Shown: positions 47,444-58,438, counted from the stretch's first letter. The stretch is DNA of 64,000 bases from Kordiimonas sp. (GCA_002700365.1 PADB01000012.1:372001-436000), one strand, 5' to 3'. Notes: a model not told the origin generated them from the letters alone. Made by a program: numbers and translations.

Positions 47444-49630
47444 TTATCCTAAGTTTCGCAACACCAACCTTAGGCCAATAGATTTGGACGGCTCAATATC
47501 CCTGTCAGAGGTAAAACGCCGTTTGTAACTGATGCCAAAATCAATACATTCATCCCGATAGAATAATCCGCCATCATAGGAAATGGTATTTCCATCACCC
47601 TTTAGGTCACGCACCCAGTTTCCTTTCGCCCGCCAATGCGAACTCATTTTAAGCTCCCCGCCTAATCTTATTTCTTTGCGGTCTTTTAATTCTGTCGGTG
47701 GAATATTCAAATCCTGATCACGGTCCAAATCCAAATAACCTACTGTTGCCCGAAAACGCCATATTTTGGCGTGCAGTATCATCTCATTACGCTGTAGCTC
47801 AAATGACTTTTCATTAAATCTTAATCGGTGGACATAATCTATGTGATCCCCATATGACACATCTACCCGACCAACAATATCCGAAAATTTCCCATCAAAA
47901 CCGGTGCCTTGCGGAAAAATTTGCTCGTCACTTATGCGATAACTCTGCCCCATAACCGCAATTATATTCAGCTTCTGACTGGCCAGGGTATATCGCACGC
48001 CGTAGCTCATCCGTGAGCCGCTTTCCCACAAATCATAGCCTGTGAAGCGGTTATGACTAAATAAATTGCTGTCATCAAATTCAAAGCTGCGACTATCTTC
48101 ATTCGCGATCGCTCCCGGGTTTTTATCTTCCGGGGCCAGAATAAGGGAAAAAATGGGTTCAATAACTTGCTGTGTATCCATGCCCTGACGCATCCAGGGC
48201 CAACTCCAGTCCAAAGCAACACGGGGAAGGGCCCGTAGCTCTTCGCCATCCTCACTATCGTAAAGTGGGCTGTCAGGCTGATCGCTATCTGTAAAGTTAT
48301 ATATATCTCCTCGCAAGCTAACGCTCAGCCTGTACTGATCCCCCAAAGACGAACGAAAGGCGTGTGTCCATCCCCCCTCAACGGATAGGCGTTGACTATC
48401 ACGTCCCTTCGTACGAGCTAATGCAACACCATTGATATTCGCGTAAAAGGTACCGGCAATTGATTTTGGTGATGTCTCGAAATGCATATCCAGTAAGGGC
48501 AGGGCGTGCGCTGTGCGTCCGGACGCGTCTTCCAATCTCAATCCCTGAAAGCCGTAGATGGAAAGGGCAGCATAATTTTGCTGCTGAAAATGAGCAATGC
48601 GGGCATGGCTCGTCAATGTATCAGCTTTACTAAAATCGTAGCGGCGCAAATAGGTATCATCGCTTACCCATTCCAAATTATAATCCCATTGCCACATACC
48701 CCCGTGTAACCCGGGTAGTTTATTTAGGGCAAACTGGCCATCGGAATAAACATAGCCTTTTACTTTAGTTTCACCTGTCTTAATATTATTGTTATCGCGG
48801 TCATCCACATAGGTGATAGACCCACCCAGCCTGGCAATGCCATTGCCCATATGCTGGCGATAATCACCTGACAGGACAACGCTTTCCTGCTCCGTAAATA
48901 GCGGCGTCAACGTCAGATCTTTATCCCGTGCAAGGCGAATATAATAAGGCGTTTTTAAATAAACCCCCAATTCTGTTGAATTACCTGCCGATGGCGTCAA
49001 AAGGCCACTACGGGCATGGACTGTTGGGTCCGCATGAGAAAAATAAGGTGTATATAAAACGGGCACTCCCATTACTTCCAAAGAGGCGTCCTTATACTTG
49101 ACTGTACGATCGTCATTGTCATGGACCACTTTGCGCGCCTTGATCTGCCATATTGGTGGTCGGCCGCCTTGGTCACCACAAACCTTACACGGCGAATAAA
49201 CAGCCTTTTCAAGGATTGTCTTTTCCCCCGACCTTTCTCCTGTCACCGCCGCCAAACGTGACCCATCAGCGAGCAAAATTCGGATATTTTCTATAAACCC
49301 CTGACGAAAGCCTTCTGAAAGTTCCGCATTATCAATGGAAATTAAATTGCCGTTCTTATCCTGTAATCTAACATTACCATAGGCTTTAACCTGACCGCTA
49401 TCTTGCTGATATATAATACGATCAGCGTATAGTGCTTGCCCCCGTTGACGTAAAATAACATTGCCTAGGGCTTCGACGCGTTGGGCTTCGTAATCATATT
49501 TCACCTGATCCGCAGAAAAGGAAATAGGCTGATGCTGCCGAGAGGGACTATCCGCTAATACGGGAGCCACAGGAAGACTCAATGCGGACACGCTCCCCAA
49601 TAAATATAACGCCCAAAAGGTTTTTCTCAT
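47444..49630 (-). CDS. lptD: LPS-assembly protein LptD
   Basis: LptD is the outer-membrane barrel that inserts lipopolysaccharide. The 728-aa precursor has a signal peptide (ending ...PVLAD), a periplasmic OstA/jellyroll domain with ISFSADQVKYDYEAQ and repeats of the type VKAYGNVRLQD, and a large beta barrel. A conserved cysteine pair lies in YSPCKVCGDQGG, as in alphaproteobacterial LptDs, so disulfide chemistry may matter. It starts a minus-strand run with surA, pdxA and rsmA and is divergent from pepA. Confidence 0.95.
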   Translation of the reverse strand: MRKTFWALYLLGSVSALSLPVAPVLADSPSRQHQPISFSADQVKYDYEAQRVEALGNVILRQRGQALYADRIIYQQDSGQVKAYGNVRLQDKNGNLISIDNAELSEGFRQGFIENIRILLADGSRLAAVTGERSGEKTILEKAVYSPCKVCGDQGGRPPIWQIKARKVVHDNDDRTVKYKDASLEVMGVPVLYTPYFSHADPTVHARSGLLTPSAGNSTELGVYLKTPYYIRLARDKDLTLTPLFTEQESVVLSGDYRQHMGNGIARLGGSITYVDDRDNNNIKTGETKVKGYVYSDGQFALNKLPGLHGGMWQWDYNLEWVSDDTYLRRYDFSKADTLTSHARIAHFQQQNYAALSIYGFQGLRLEDASGRTAHALPLLDMHFETSPKSIAGTFYANINGVALARTKGRDSQRLSVEGGWTHAFRSSLGDQYRLSVSLRGDIYNFTDSDQPDSPLYDSEDGEELRALPRVALDWSWPWMRQGMDTQQVIEPIFSLILAPEDKNPGAIANEDSRSFEFDDSNLFSHNRFTGYDLWESGSRMSYGVRYTLASQKLNIIAVMGQSYRISDEQIFPQGTGFDGKFSDIVGRVDVSYGDHIDYVHRLRFNEKSFELQRNEMILHAKIWRFRATVGYLDLDRDQDLNIPPTELKDRKEIRLGGELKMSSHWRAKGNWVRDLKGDGNTISYDGGLFYRDECIDFGISYKRRFTSDRDIEPSKSIGLRLVLRNLG

Positions 49631-49893
49631 GCCTGCTCTACATTGCGTTTTGGTTGATGTATTCCAGTGTATACAGCCATTTTTTATCTTTTTTATCCGT
49701 CACTGCATACCCTTTAATTTTTTCTGATAAGAAGGACAACCTGTCATGGCCTAGAAGATTACAATTTTCTTAGCCTCATAAAGTCGATGAAGAGGCTTTT
49801 CTTTTACCCATGACTTGCCTAGGCTAATGAAAATAATAGATGCCTATCGGACAGACATCATTCATCAATGTTTTATTTAGTACTGAGGACGGT

Positions 49894-51387
49894 ATGAAGA
49901 TCAGCTTTTCCAGCAAACAAAAAAATGAAAATGGCACCCTGATTGTCTTCGGGTTTGAAAAAAAGAAACTCACAAAAACAGCACAAAAATTTGATGCCGC
50001 AAGTAAAGGTGCATTAAGTCGCGCCATAGAAGGTAGTCGTTATACAGGAAAGTTTGGCCAAAAACTGGAACTGCTTGCCCCGGCCCATTGTGAATTATCA
50101 CGAATAGTCCTTATCGGACTTGGCAAACCCAGTGCTATGAGCACACTAAAGGCCGAAAAAATTGGCGGTAAAATCATCACCGCATTTAACGCTGCAGGGG
50201 CTGAAACAATTGATATCGCAATTGACCCGCCGCGCGGGCTCGGTGCGGATGTATTTGCTGCCCACTTAGCTTTTGGTGCAAAGCTCAAAAGCTACCGTTT
50301 TGATAAATATCGCACCACAGAAACAGAAGAGAAGAAACCTACGTTAACGGGCTTAAATATTATCTGTAGCAAAAGCAATCAGGCCGAAAAAAAACTCGCA
50401 CTGCTCGATCATATTGCCGAAGGCATTATTATGGCGCGCGATTTGGTCACAGAACCCGGCAACGTGATTTATCCCGAAAGCTACGCAGAATATATCAAAG
50501 AACTCAGCCAATATGGTTTGGAAATAGAGGTTCTTGGTGAAGACGCGATGGAAGAGCTAGGCATGGGAGCATTGCTTGGCGTGGGGCAGGGCAGTGCCAG
50601 CGAAAGCCAACTGGTCATTATGCGCTGGAATGGTGCTAAAAAAGCAGATCAGGCTCCTATTACCTTTATTGGTAAAGGGGTCACTTTCGATACGGGCGGC
50701 ATTTCACTGAAACCCGGGGCTGGCATGGAGGACATGAAATTTGACATGGGCGGCTCAGCTACTGTCGTCGGCCTTATGCGGGCCCTTGCCGGACGGAAGG
50801 CTCCTGTGAATGCCATAGGACTTGTCGGGCTGGTTGAAAACATGCCTTCGTCAACAGCGCAAAGACCCGGTGATGTTGTAACCTCAATGTCTGGACAAAC
50901 CATTGAGGTCATTAACACTGATGCGGAAGGGCGTCTCGTTCTTGCTGATGTCCTCTGGTATGCTAAAGAAAAATATAAACCATGCGCCATGATTGATCTG
51001 GCCACATTAACAGGCGCGATGATTATCGCACTTGGTCATGAACATGCCGGCGTCTTTTCTAATGATGATGATCTTAGCCATAATCTGGTCACCGCAGGGC
51101 AAAAAACGGGCGAAGGCATTTGGCCCATGCCACTGGGGTCGGCCTATGACAAATTAATTGATTCACAAATTGCAGATATGAAAAATGTCGGCGGGCGGGA
51201 AGCAGGCAGCATCACCGCAGCACAATTCCTGCAGCGTTATGTTGGCGATGTACCATGGGCACATATCGACATTGCAGGAACGGCCTGGCGGAAAAAAGCT
51301 GATGATATTACACCCGCCGGGGCAACGGGATATGGAATTCGGCTCTTAAACCAACTGGTGGTCGATCATTACGAAGCTGATGAATAA
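49894..51387 (+). CDS. pepA: Leucyl aminopeptidase (M17)
   Basis: This cytosolic two-metal aminopeptidase hexamer removes N-terminal residues. The M17 signature NTDAEGRLVLAD is present, along with the metal ligands and active lysine in FIGKGVTFDTGGISLKPG and KFDMGGSA. I start at ATG 49894 (MKISFSSK), with GAGGA nearby; the open frame extends 18 codons upstream to 49840. The gene is 5 bp before holC, a linkage also seen in E. coli (pepA-holC). Confidence 0.95.
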   Translation: MKISFSSKQKNENGTLIVFGFEKKKLTKTAQKFDAASKGALSRAIEGSRYTGKFGQKLELLAPAHCELSRIVLIGLGKPSAMSTLKAEKIGGKIITAFNAAGAETIDIAIDPPRGLGADVFAAHLAFGAKLKSYRFDKYRTTETEEKKPTLTGLNIICSKSNQAEKKLALLDHIAEGIIMARDLVTEPGNVIYPESYAEYIKELSQYGLEIEVLGEDAMEELGMGALLGVGQGSASESQLVIMRWNGAKKADQAPITFIGKGVTFDTGGISLKPGAGMEDMKFDMGGSATVVGLMRALAGRKAPVNAIGLVGLVENMPSSTAQRPGDVVTSMSGQTIEVINTDAEGRLVLADVLWYAKEKYKPCAMIDLATLTGAMIIALGHEHAGVFSNDDDLSHNLVTAGQKTGEGIWPMPLGSAYDKLIDSQIADMKNVGGREAGSITAAQFLQRYVGDVPWAHIDIAGTAWRKKADDITPAGATGYGIRLLNQLVVDHYEADE

Positions 51388-51392
51388 AAATC

Positions 51393-51848
51393 ATGACAAT
51401 TGATATTTCATTTTATCACCTGCAACGCCAGACCCTGTCGCATGTCCTTCCTAAGTTACTGGAAAAGGCTTTGGGGGCAGGGCTCAAGACCATCATAAGG
51501 GCAGGCGATCATGAACAACTTCAACATATTGACGAAGAATTATGGCGTTTTACACCTGATAGCTTTTTACCCCACGGACATGCAAAGACACCTTACCCTG
51601 AAAGACAACAAATATATATTACGACAACCGACGAGAACCCAAATAACGCAACACTGTTAATGATAACAGGAGGCGGGGAAGCCGTTAATAATTTTGGGGA
51701 CTTCACTCGATGCTTTGATATCTTCGATGGAAATAGCCCCGATATGGTTGCTGCGGCGCGGGCACGCTGGTCTACTTATAAGAATGCAGGGCACAAGCTG
51801 ACATATTGGCAACAAAATGAGCGCGGTGGTTGGGATAAAAAAGGCTGA
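51393..51848 (+). CDS. holC: DNA polymerase III chi subunit
   Basis: Chi links the clamp loader to single-stranded-DNA-binding protein. The 151-aa protein follows the family pattern: FYHLQRQTLSHVLPKLLEKAL, RAGDHEQLQHIDEELWRFTPDSFLPHG and the C-terminal ARARWSTYKNAGHKLTYWQQNERGGW. Its position directly after pepA supports the call. Convergent with the ABC-F gene, with only 10 bp between stops. Confidence 0.95.
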   Translation: MTIDISFYHLQRQTLSHVLPKLLEKALGAGLKTIIRAGDHEQLQHIDEELWRFTPDSFLPHGHAKTPYPERQQIYITTTDENPNNATLLMITGGGEAVNNFGDFTRCFDIFDGNSPDMVAAARARWSTYKNAGHKLTYWQQNERGGWDKKG

Positions 51849-51858
51849 ACACGCTCTC

Positions 51859-53775
51859 TTACTTTGTGAGCTGCGCCTCCACCTCTTCCAGTGCCGCCAG
51901 TGCCGCCAGCCATTTTTCCTCTGCCACCTCCAGTGCTGATTCAAGGCGTGCCTGCTCCTGAATAAACTGCGTTTGTGCCTCCTGCGCCTTCGGGTTATCA
52001 GGATCGTACAGTCGCGGATTACTTAATGCCCGGTCGTATTTTGCTTTTTCTTCCGAAAGAAGAGTGACTTCAGATTCGGCCGCCTCTACTGCTTTCTTCA
52101 AAGGGGACAATCGTTGCCGCTGGGAAGCATTTTCTTTGCGTTTTTCATGGCGTGATTTTTTATCATCGTCACTACCATGGAAAACCGTCACTTTTTGCTG
52201 TCGGGCGTCATTTTTATCTCTTAAGATTTTCTGACGGTAATCCTCCAGACTACCCTCAAAGCGATGAAGTGATCCCTTTTCAACCACCCATAAATCATTA
52301 ACACAAGCTTCCAGAAGATGGCGATCATGACTAATTAATATCACGGCTCCCGGATACTCATTTAAGGCCAGCACCAGAGCTTCCCGACTATCAATATCCA
52401 AATGGTTAGTTGGTTCATCTAAAATCATCACTTGCGGTGCCTCAAAGCTCATAAGCGCAAAGAGCAGTCGCGCTTTTTCGCCACCAGACAACTTACTTAC
52501 AATAGTGTCAGCCTTATCCGCACTAAACCCAAATTGTCCAAGGCGCGCCCTAACTTCACTTTCTTTCGCTAGAGGCATCATCGGCCGCAAATGATTATAG
52601 GCTGTCTCATCAAGATTTAATTCATCCACCTGATGCTGTGCAAAATAACCCACTGTTAATTTGGGGGCTGTCTGATATTCCCCGCTTTGTACGTTCAGTC
52701 GCCCCGCAAGCAATTTTGCCAAAGTGGACTTACCATTACCGTTAGCTCCTAATAGGGCTATCCTGTCCTCCGGATCCAATCGTAAATTTACTTTTTCCAG
52801 TACAGGCTGCCTCTCTTCATAGCCGACACTGACGTTATCTAATTTCATCAATGGTGGGGCACAACTCCCAGGTTCAGGAAACTGGAAAGGTGTCGTCTGT
52901 TGCGCAACAATACTGGCAATCGGCGTCATTCTTTCCAACGCCTTAACCCGGCTTTGTACTTGTTTTGCTTTACTGGCTTTTGCCCTAAAGCGGTCAACGA
53001 ATGTTTGTATTCGCGCACGTTCCAGATCTTGCCGGGCTTTTAAGGTTGCCTGCTGACGTTGCTGTTCGGCGAGCGAAGCCTCAAATTGATTATACCCACC
53101 AGTCGAATATGACAGCTTACCTTCATGAACATGCAATATCCCGTTAACTGCACTGTTGAGCAGGTCGCGGTCATGGCTGATTATCAGTACCGTATGACGA
53201 TATTTGCGGATAAATTGTTCTAACCATAATACGCCTTCCAAATCCAAATAATTGGTTGGCTCATCCAACAGCAGAAAATCAGGTTCTGTAAATAATATAC
53301 TGGCCAATGCCACGCGCATCCGCCATCCCCCTGAAAAATCCGAGCATGGACGTTTCTGTGCCTGGGCACTAAAGCCTAATCCCGACAAAATAGCGGCCGC
53401 GCGCGCCTCCGCGCTCTGTGCATTGATATCCGCAAGACGATTATATATATCTGCGATTCGCTCTGGATCGGTCTCTTTATCTGCTTGTGATTGCAGAATC
53501 TGCAATTCCGAATGAGCAGATAATACAGTCTGTAAAAGTGATGTTGACCCACTAGGCGCTTCCTGAGCAACCATACCCAATTTCAAATGGGGTGAATATT
53601 TTACGCTGCCTCCATCAGGAGAGAGGTTTCCCATAATGATCTGAAAAAGCGTTGATTTTCCGGCACCATTACGCCCTACAATCCCTACTTTATGTCCAGT
53701 CGGGATGACGGCACTTGCCTTTTCGAATAGACCGCGCCCAGCAATATGGTATGTCAAATCATCAATTTGCAACAT
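51859..53775 (-). CDS. ABC-F family ATPase, YheS-like
   Basis: The 638-aa soluble protein has two ATP-binding cassettes and no membrane segments. The first has Walker A GRNGAGKSTL and signature FSGGWRMRVALA; the second has GANGNGKSTL and LSGGEKARLLFAL. The interdomain linker around VDRFRAKASKAKQVQSR is the ABC-F P-site tRNA-interaction motif. A C-terminal coiled coil (about 535-638) is rich in Lys and Glu. Length and motifs match YheS; such proteins act on stalled ribosomes. Alternative: Uup-like. Confidence 0.92.
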   Translation of the reverse strand: MLQIDDLTYHIAGRGLFEKASAVIPTGHKVGIVGRNGAGKSTLFQIIMGNLSPDGGSVKYSPHLKLGMVAQEAPSGSTSLLQTVLSAHSELQILQSQADKETDPERIADIYNRLADINAQSAEARAAAILSGLGFSAQAQKRPCSDFSGGWRMRVALASILFTEPDFLLLDEPTNYLDLEGVLWLEQFIRKYRHTVLIISHDRDLLNSAVNGILHVHEGKLSYSTGGYNQFEASLAEQQRQQATLKARQDLERARIQTFVDRFRAKASKAKQVQSRVKALERMTPIASIVAQQTTPFQFPEPGSCAPPLMKLDNVSVGYEERQPVLEKVNLRLDPEDRIALLGANGNGKSTLAKLLAGRLNVQSGEYQTAPKLTVGYFAQHQVDELNLDETAYNHLRPMMPLAKESEVRARLGQFGFSADKADTIVSKLSGGEKARLLFALMSFEAPQVMILDEPTNHLDIDSREALVLALNEYPGAVILISHDRHLLEACVNDLWVVEKGSLHRFEGSLEDYRQKILRDKNDARQQKVTVFHGSDDDKKSRHEKRKENASQRQRLSPLKKAVEAAESEVTLLSEEKAKYDRALSNPRLYDPDNPKAQEAQTQFIQEQARLESALEVAEEKWLAALAALEEVEAQLTK

Positions 53776-53925
53776 AGGCGGGGTTTAACATAGTGCCGGC
53801 GGCAACCAAAGAGATTTTGCCCAAGATCACAACAATGCATTTGTTCTGTTGATGTTAGTGCAATAAATCCTTATAACGCGCCGCAAAACATACATTACAA
53901 TCTTTAATCATGTGAGGACATACTC

Positions 53926-54348
53926 ATGGCTATGCAACGCACTTTTTCTATTATTAAACCTGACGCCACACGCCGTAATCTGACCGGCGCCATCAACGCA
54001 ATGCTCGAAGGTGCGGGCCTGCGCATTGTGGCACAAAAACGTATTCGCATGACACAAGAACAGGCTGAAGGCTTTTATGGCGTCCATAAAGAACGTCCGT
54101 TCTTCAACGATCTTGTAACCTTCATGACTTCAGGCCCTGTTGTTGTTCAGGTTCTGGAAGGTGAAGATGCTGTTGTAAAGAACCGTGAAGTCATGGGTGC
54201 AACCAACCCTGTCGAAGCTGCTGAAGGCACAATTCGCAAGACTCACGCCGAAAACATCGAAGCCAATTCCGTTCACGGTTCTGATTCCCCTGAAAATGCA
54301 GAAATCGAGATTAATTTCTTCTTCGATGAAGATGAAATTGTCGGCTAA
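53926..54348 (+). CDS. ndk: Nucleoside diphosphate kinase
   Basis: Ndk balances nucleoside triphosphate pools. The 140-aa protein has [12 protein letters not shown] at the start, the [14 protein letters not shown] strand and the catalytic histidine in NSVHGSDS. The start is supported by GAGGA seven bases upstream. It is alone and convergent with purN. Confidence 0.98.
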   Translation: MAMQRTFSIIKPDATRRNLTGAINAMLEGAGLRIVAQKRIRMTQEQAEGFYGVHKERPFFNDLVTFMTSGPVVVQVLEGEDAVVKNREVMGATNPVEAAEGTIRKTHAENIEANSVHGSDSPENAEIEINFFFDEDEIVG

Positions 54349-54387
54349 TCAAAAACGCGAAATTAAAAAACTTTAATAATAGGCCAT

Positions 54388-55041
54388 CTATTCGATCATG
54401 GGCTCTGGATTTACCAGCCATGTGTTTGAATAGGTGGCCTCTTTAATTTCAGCTTTTGACCCAACGACTTTAACCCGGCCTTCTGCAACCAGACGCAGGG
54501 CTTCAGGGTAAATCAAATGTTCCAGCAACAATACCCGTTCCGCTAACCTAGACGCATCTTCATGTGGGTTTACGGCAACAGCGGCCTGCGTCACAATCGG
54601 GCCATCATCCATCTCAGGTCGCACAAAGTGCACTGTACACCCGGTAAACCCTACACCAGCCTCCAAGACCCTTTCATGAGTATGAAGCCCTTTGAAGGCT
54701 GGTAATAGTGAAGGATGAATGTTTAGCATACGATCACGCCAGCGATTGACAAAGTCGGAATTCAAGATGCGCATAAATCCCGCCAGGCAAATAAATTCCA
54801 CGCCAGCATTTGACAATTCAGTGTGTAATGCGTCCTCGAAGGACTCTCGATCCGGAAAGTCTTTATGGTTCACCACTGCCGTATCAAGGCCTGCATTCTG
54901 TGCCCGCACCAGTCCATAAGCGTCCGCCTTATTGGAAATCACCCGAACAATAGTTGCGGGAAAGTCATCCCGGGCACAGGCATCTATTAATGCCTGTAAA
55001 TTCGAACCACGACCGGAAATCAACACTGCGACCTTAAGCAT
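54388..55041 (-). CDS. purN: Phosphoribosylglycinamide formyltransferase
   Basis: PurN formylates GAR using 10-formyl-tetrahydrofolate. The 217-aa protein has SGRGSNLQALI at the N-terminus, AGFMRIL, the catalytic NIHPSLLPAFKGLHTHERVLEAG block with His and the following Asp region DDGPIVTQ. It is downstream of purM by 79 bp on the same strand, as in E. coli. Confidence 0.97.
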   Translation of the reverse strand: MLKVAVLISGRGSNLQALIDACARDDFPATIVRVISNKADAYGLVRAQNAGLDTAVVNHKDFPDRESFEDALHTELSNAGVEFICLAGFMRILNSDFVNRWRDRMLNIHPSLLPAFKGLHTHERVLEAGVGFTGCTVHFVRPEMDDGPIVTQAAVAVNPHEDASRLAERVLLLEHLIYPEALRLVAEGRVKVVGSKAEIKEATYSNTWLVNPEPMIE

Positions 55042-55120
55042 ATAAAAGACCTTATATTTTCAAATAATGGGGGAAAGCAAAAATGCTAAGTAAGAGCCAT
55101 ACAACATTTGTTGGTATAGC

Positions 55121-56242
55121 TTATTCAGGCGAATAAGCTTCCCAGGCATCGTCATATCCCCAGCAGCCTTTATCTGCCGTGATAACGGTTGCGCGGTCAT
55201 CATCCTCTCGCACTCTAATTTCCCCAATACGATAGACCGTCTCACCTTCTGCTTCTAAAATTTCTTGTGCCGCATCGGCTTTATCAGCAGGCACAACCAC
55301 TACCATGCCTATACCGCAATTAAACGTACGCACAAGTTCTTCAGCCCTGATATTTCCGGCGGCTTTCAACCATTCAAAAACCGGCAATAACGGCCAGTTA
55401 TTCGCCTTTAGGTCCGCCTTAACTCCTTTTGGCAGGCAACGGGGGATATTTTCCGTAAAACCACCGCCCGTAATATGGACCAATGCATTGACATAACCGG
55501 CCTGAACAGCAGCAAGACAGCTTTTAACATAAATACGCGTTGGGGTAAGCAGGGACTCGCCCAATGTTTGCTGCGGATTAAAAGGAGCAGCATCCTCATA
55601 GGACAGGCCCTGATCTGTCACAAGCCGTCTCACCAATGAATAACCATTCGAATGAACACCAGATGAGGCCAGCCCTAATATGATATCACCTGCCTGCACC
55701 TTCTCCCCGGTTAGCAACTTGTCACGGTCTACGGCCCCCACACAAAAACCCGCAAGATCGTATTCCCCATCTGCATACATACCTGGCATTTCCGCAGTCT
55801 CACCACCTATAAGCGCGGCATGAGCCTGACGACACCCTTCCGCAATGCCTTCGATAATGTCTTTACCCTGCTGCACCGACAAATGCCCTGTTGCAAAATA
55901 GTCCAGGAAGAAAAGCGGCTCTGCCCCTTGCACGACAAGGTCATTGGCACACATTGCCACCAGATCAATACCAACAGTATCATGCTGGCCGGCAAGAATA
56001 GCCACTTTGAGTTTTGTGCCGACACCATCCGTACCAGATACCAAAATCGGGTCTTCATACCCCGCCGCCTTCAAATCAAATAGGGCACCAAACCCCCCCA
56101 GATCTACATTACAGCCTGGCCGGCGCGTAGAGGCCGCAGCGGGCTTTATGGCATCAACCAATGAATTTCCCGCGTCAATATCAACACCGGCATCTTTATA
56201 ACTATATGATTTTGTTTTATCTTCGTTCACGCGCTGGACCAC
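55121..56242 (-). CDS. purM: Phosphoribosylformylglycinamidine cyclo-ligase
   Basis: PurM (AIR synthetase) closes the imidazole ring. The 373-aa protein has [15 protein letters not shown] near the start, the Gly-rich [30 protein letters not shown] and [13 protein letters not shown]. The start is a GTG at 56242; another in-frame GTG four codons on is possible. It heads the purM-purN pair and is divergent from the DUF2066 gene. Confidence 0.97.
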   Translation of the reverse strand: MVQRVNEDKTKSYSYKDAGVDIDAGNSLVDAIKPAAASTRRPGCNVDLGGFGALFDLKAAGYEDPILVSGTDGVGTKLKVAILAGQHDTVGIDLVAMCANDLVVQGAEPLFFLDYFATGHLSVQQGKDIIEGIAEGCRQAHAALIGGETAEMPGMYADGEYDLAGFCVGAVDRDKLLTGEKVQAGDIILGLASSGVHSNGYSLVRRLVTDQGLSYEDAAPFNPQQTLGESLLTPTRIYVKSCLAAVQAGYVNALVHITGGGFTENIPRCLPKGVKADLKANNWPLLPVFEWLKAAGNIRAEELVRTFNCGIGMVVVVPADKADAAQEILEAEGETVYRIGEIRVREDDDRATVITADKGCWGYDDAWEAYSPE

Positions 56243-56424
56243 TTCTTTTTTGCAACTGGGTCAAAATTTTTCACACCATACGACTAGCTTTAAAAAAAAT
56301 CGAGCCTGTAATAAACAGATATTACCCGTGAAGTTCTGGAAAGGGTGCCTTACTCATGCCATGATAGCGCATTATTTTTTGATTTCAGTATATTATCACC
56401 ATTTGGCCAATAACAGACGATGAC

Positions 56425-57729
56425 ATGCGCACAATATTTTTTCTTTATCTGGTCCTCTTATTTTCTGCGTTAACGCATGTATTTGTTCCCTTGGCTGTTG
56501 CCCAAAACAAAGCAAAGCAGCTTGACGCTTTCAGTATATACAATATTTCTGTAGACACGACGGCGCGCACCGCAAGCGAAGCCCGTAGTCAGGCTTTACA
56601 TATCGGACAGCGGCAGGCTTTAACCGCCCTGTTCGATAAAATCGTTCGCCCGGAAGATATAAGCCAATTACCACAACTGGATAATGCTAAAATTGCTAGT
56701 CTTGTCCGTGGCATAGACATATCTCAAGAGCGCAGTTCTACTGTGCGATACATTGCTAATTTCACTGTCCATTTTTCCCGCGAACATGTCTTTAATTTAC
56801 TCTCCGGTCTAAATATTCCTTTTGCGGAAACGATGGCAAAACCTTTATGGGTATTACCTATTATCTCTAGGGAAGGGACCTATAGCCTCTGGGAAAGCGG
56901 AAATGACTGGCTCTCTTTTTGGCAACAGCAGGACTTTCGCAATAACCTTGTTCCTTTTATTGTCCCCACCGCCACTTACCAGAATATTTTTCTGATTGAT
57001 GCGTTGCAGGCATATCAAGGAAATGCGGCGGCCTTAGCCCGCTTTGCCCGTCATCATCAGGTTGACGATATTTTAGTGCCAATCATTACATTGCCAGTGA
57101 CCACAGCCAACAGTCTGGAACACACACATCTTGCCACAATAACCTTACGGCGTGGCCTGACTGGCGACATTATCTTACAACAGGATATTCGCCTCACGAC
57201 TGCCGATATAAACAATCTGACTGAACTGGGGGATAATGGCGATAATTCAGTGGACATTCTTCCTAGCCTTTATGAAAAAGCACTCAGAACAATCCGGCAA
57301 GCCACGGAAACTGAATGGAAAAACAAAGTGTTGGTCCACTATGAAGAATCCGCAAAACTAACAATCTCATACAACACAAAATCTGTAAAAGATTGGCAAG
57401 AATTACAAAACAAAATATCCTCACAAGCCCTAATCTTAAAAACGACCCTTCATGACGTTTCAACAGACCACCTAATTCTGACATTGCATTATGCAGGTAC
57501 TGTTGAACAACTACAGTTATCACTACAACAACAAGACTTATTTCTCGTGCCGGGAGAGGCGGGCTGGATGCTCTTAACAAAGCAAGAAAAAGAATTGATT
57601 GAAGCCAGCGAAGATACTCCTCATGCTGCCTCTATTACGTATAGTGATGATGTGACCCCCATCACGGCCACCTCTGTCCCGCCAATCATTTCCGATCATC
57701 AACAGACACCTACGCAAAGTCCCCATTAA
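56425..57729 (+). CDS. DUF2066 domain protein, exported, function unknown
   Basis: The 434-aa protein starts with a signal-like hydrophobic segment (about 3-27, ending LAVAQ) and has a DUF2066 domain over about 30-290, with the pattern SEARSQALHIGQRQALTALFDKIV. The remaining C-terminal part has a helix-rich segment and a Thr/Pro-rich tail. I do not know a defined function. It stops 1 bp before hdaA, so the two are probably translated together; this pairing next to purM recurs in alphaproteobacteria as far as I recall. Confidence 0.85.
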   Translation: MRTIFFLYLVLLFSALTHVFVPLAVAQNKAKQLDAFSIYNISVDTTARTASEARSQALHIGQRQALTALFDKIVRPEDISQLPQLDNAKIASLVRGIDISQERSSTVRYIANFTVHFSREHVFNLLSGLNIPFAETMAKPLWVLPIISREGTYSLWESGNDWLSFWQQQDFRNNLVPFIVPTATYQNIFLIDALQAYQGNAAALARFARHHQVDDILVPIITLPVTTANSLEHTHLATITLRRGLTGDIILQQDIRLTTADINNLTELGDNGDNSVDILPSLYEKALRTIRQATETEWKNKVLVHYEESAKLTISYNTKSVKDWQELQNKISSQALILKTTLHDVSTDHLILTLHYAGTVEQLQLSLQQQDLFLVPGEAGWMLLTKQEKELIEASEDTPHAASITYSDDVTPITATSVPPIISDHQQTPTQSPH

Positions 57730-57730
57730 T

Positions 57731-58438
57731 ATGGCATCTCAGCAGCTACCTTTTTCTTATCCTCAACGCACTGCGCGCGGTGCTGAAGACTTTCTCATTA
57801 CGTCGTCAAACCAAAATGCTGTTCAGTGGATAGACCGCTGGCCGGATTGGCCCAGCAACACGTTGATACTCCTTGGCCCCGAAGGCAGCGGCAAAACCCA
57901 CCTTGCCCATGTGTGGCAAGAGCGCACCAATGCCCATTACCTTACTGCAGATGACCTGAAATCAACCCATGATATGTGGCCCGCAGGTCACTATATCGTC
58001 GAAGATTTGGATGCCAAACCGCTTACAAGCAGACAACAGACCGAATTATTTCACCTATATAATTGGCTCAGGGAAGGGCAGTTCTCACTACTATTGACTT
58101 CGCGCACACCGCCCGCCCAGTGGAAAATTTGCCTGCCAGACCTTATTTCACGACTAAAGTCCCCGCAAACGGCTATACTCAAGGATCCAGAAGATGAGCT
58201 ATTAGGGGGTGTTATTGTTAAAATGTTCAATGATAGACAAATAACAATTTCCATTGATGTGCTAAATTATATTCTCCGTCATATGGACCGAACATTGGCC
58301 ACAGCAAAGAATCTTGTCATCGCCATAGACAACAGGGCCTTTAGCGAAAAACGTGGGATTACCATCCCTCTTGTTAAGGCTGTCATAGGGGACCTTCGTA
58401 AAACGGACGCGCGCGACTTGGGCACTACGCCCAAATGA
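57731..58438 (+). CDS. hdaA: DnaA-related replication regulator HdaA
   Basis: HdaA promotes hydrolysis of DnaA-bound ATP after replication starts. The 235-aa AAA+ protein has Walker A GPEGSGKTHLAHVW, a Walker B-like YIVEDLDAK and sensor LLLTSRTPPAQW. It lacks the DnaA DNA-binding domain IV. It follows the DUF2066 gene by 1 bp and precedes ppk, a typical alphaproteobacterial order. Confidence 0.9.
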   Translation: MASQQLPFSYPQRTARGAEDFLITSSNQNAVQWIDRWPDWPSNTLILLGPEGSGKTHLAHVWQERTNAHYLTADDLKSTHDMWPAGHYIVEDLDAKPLTSRQQTELFHLYNWLREGQFSLLLTSRTPPAQWKICLPDLISRLKSPQTAILKDPEDELLGGVIVKMFNDRQITISIDVLNYILRHMDRTLATAKNLVIAIDNRAFSEKRGITIPLVKAVIGDLRKTDARDLGTTPK

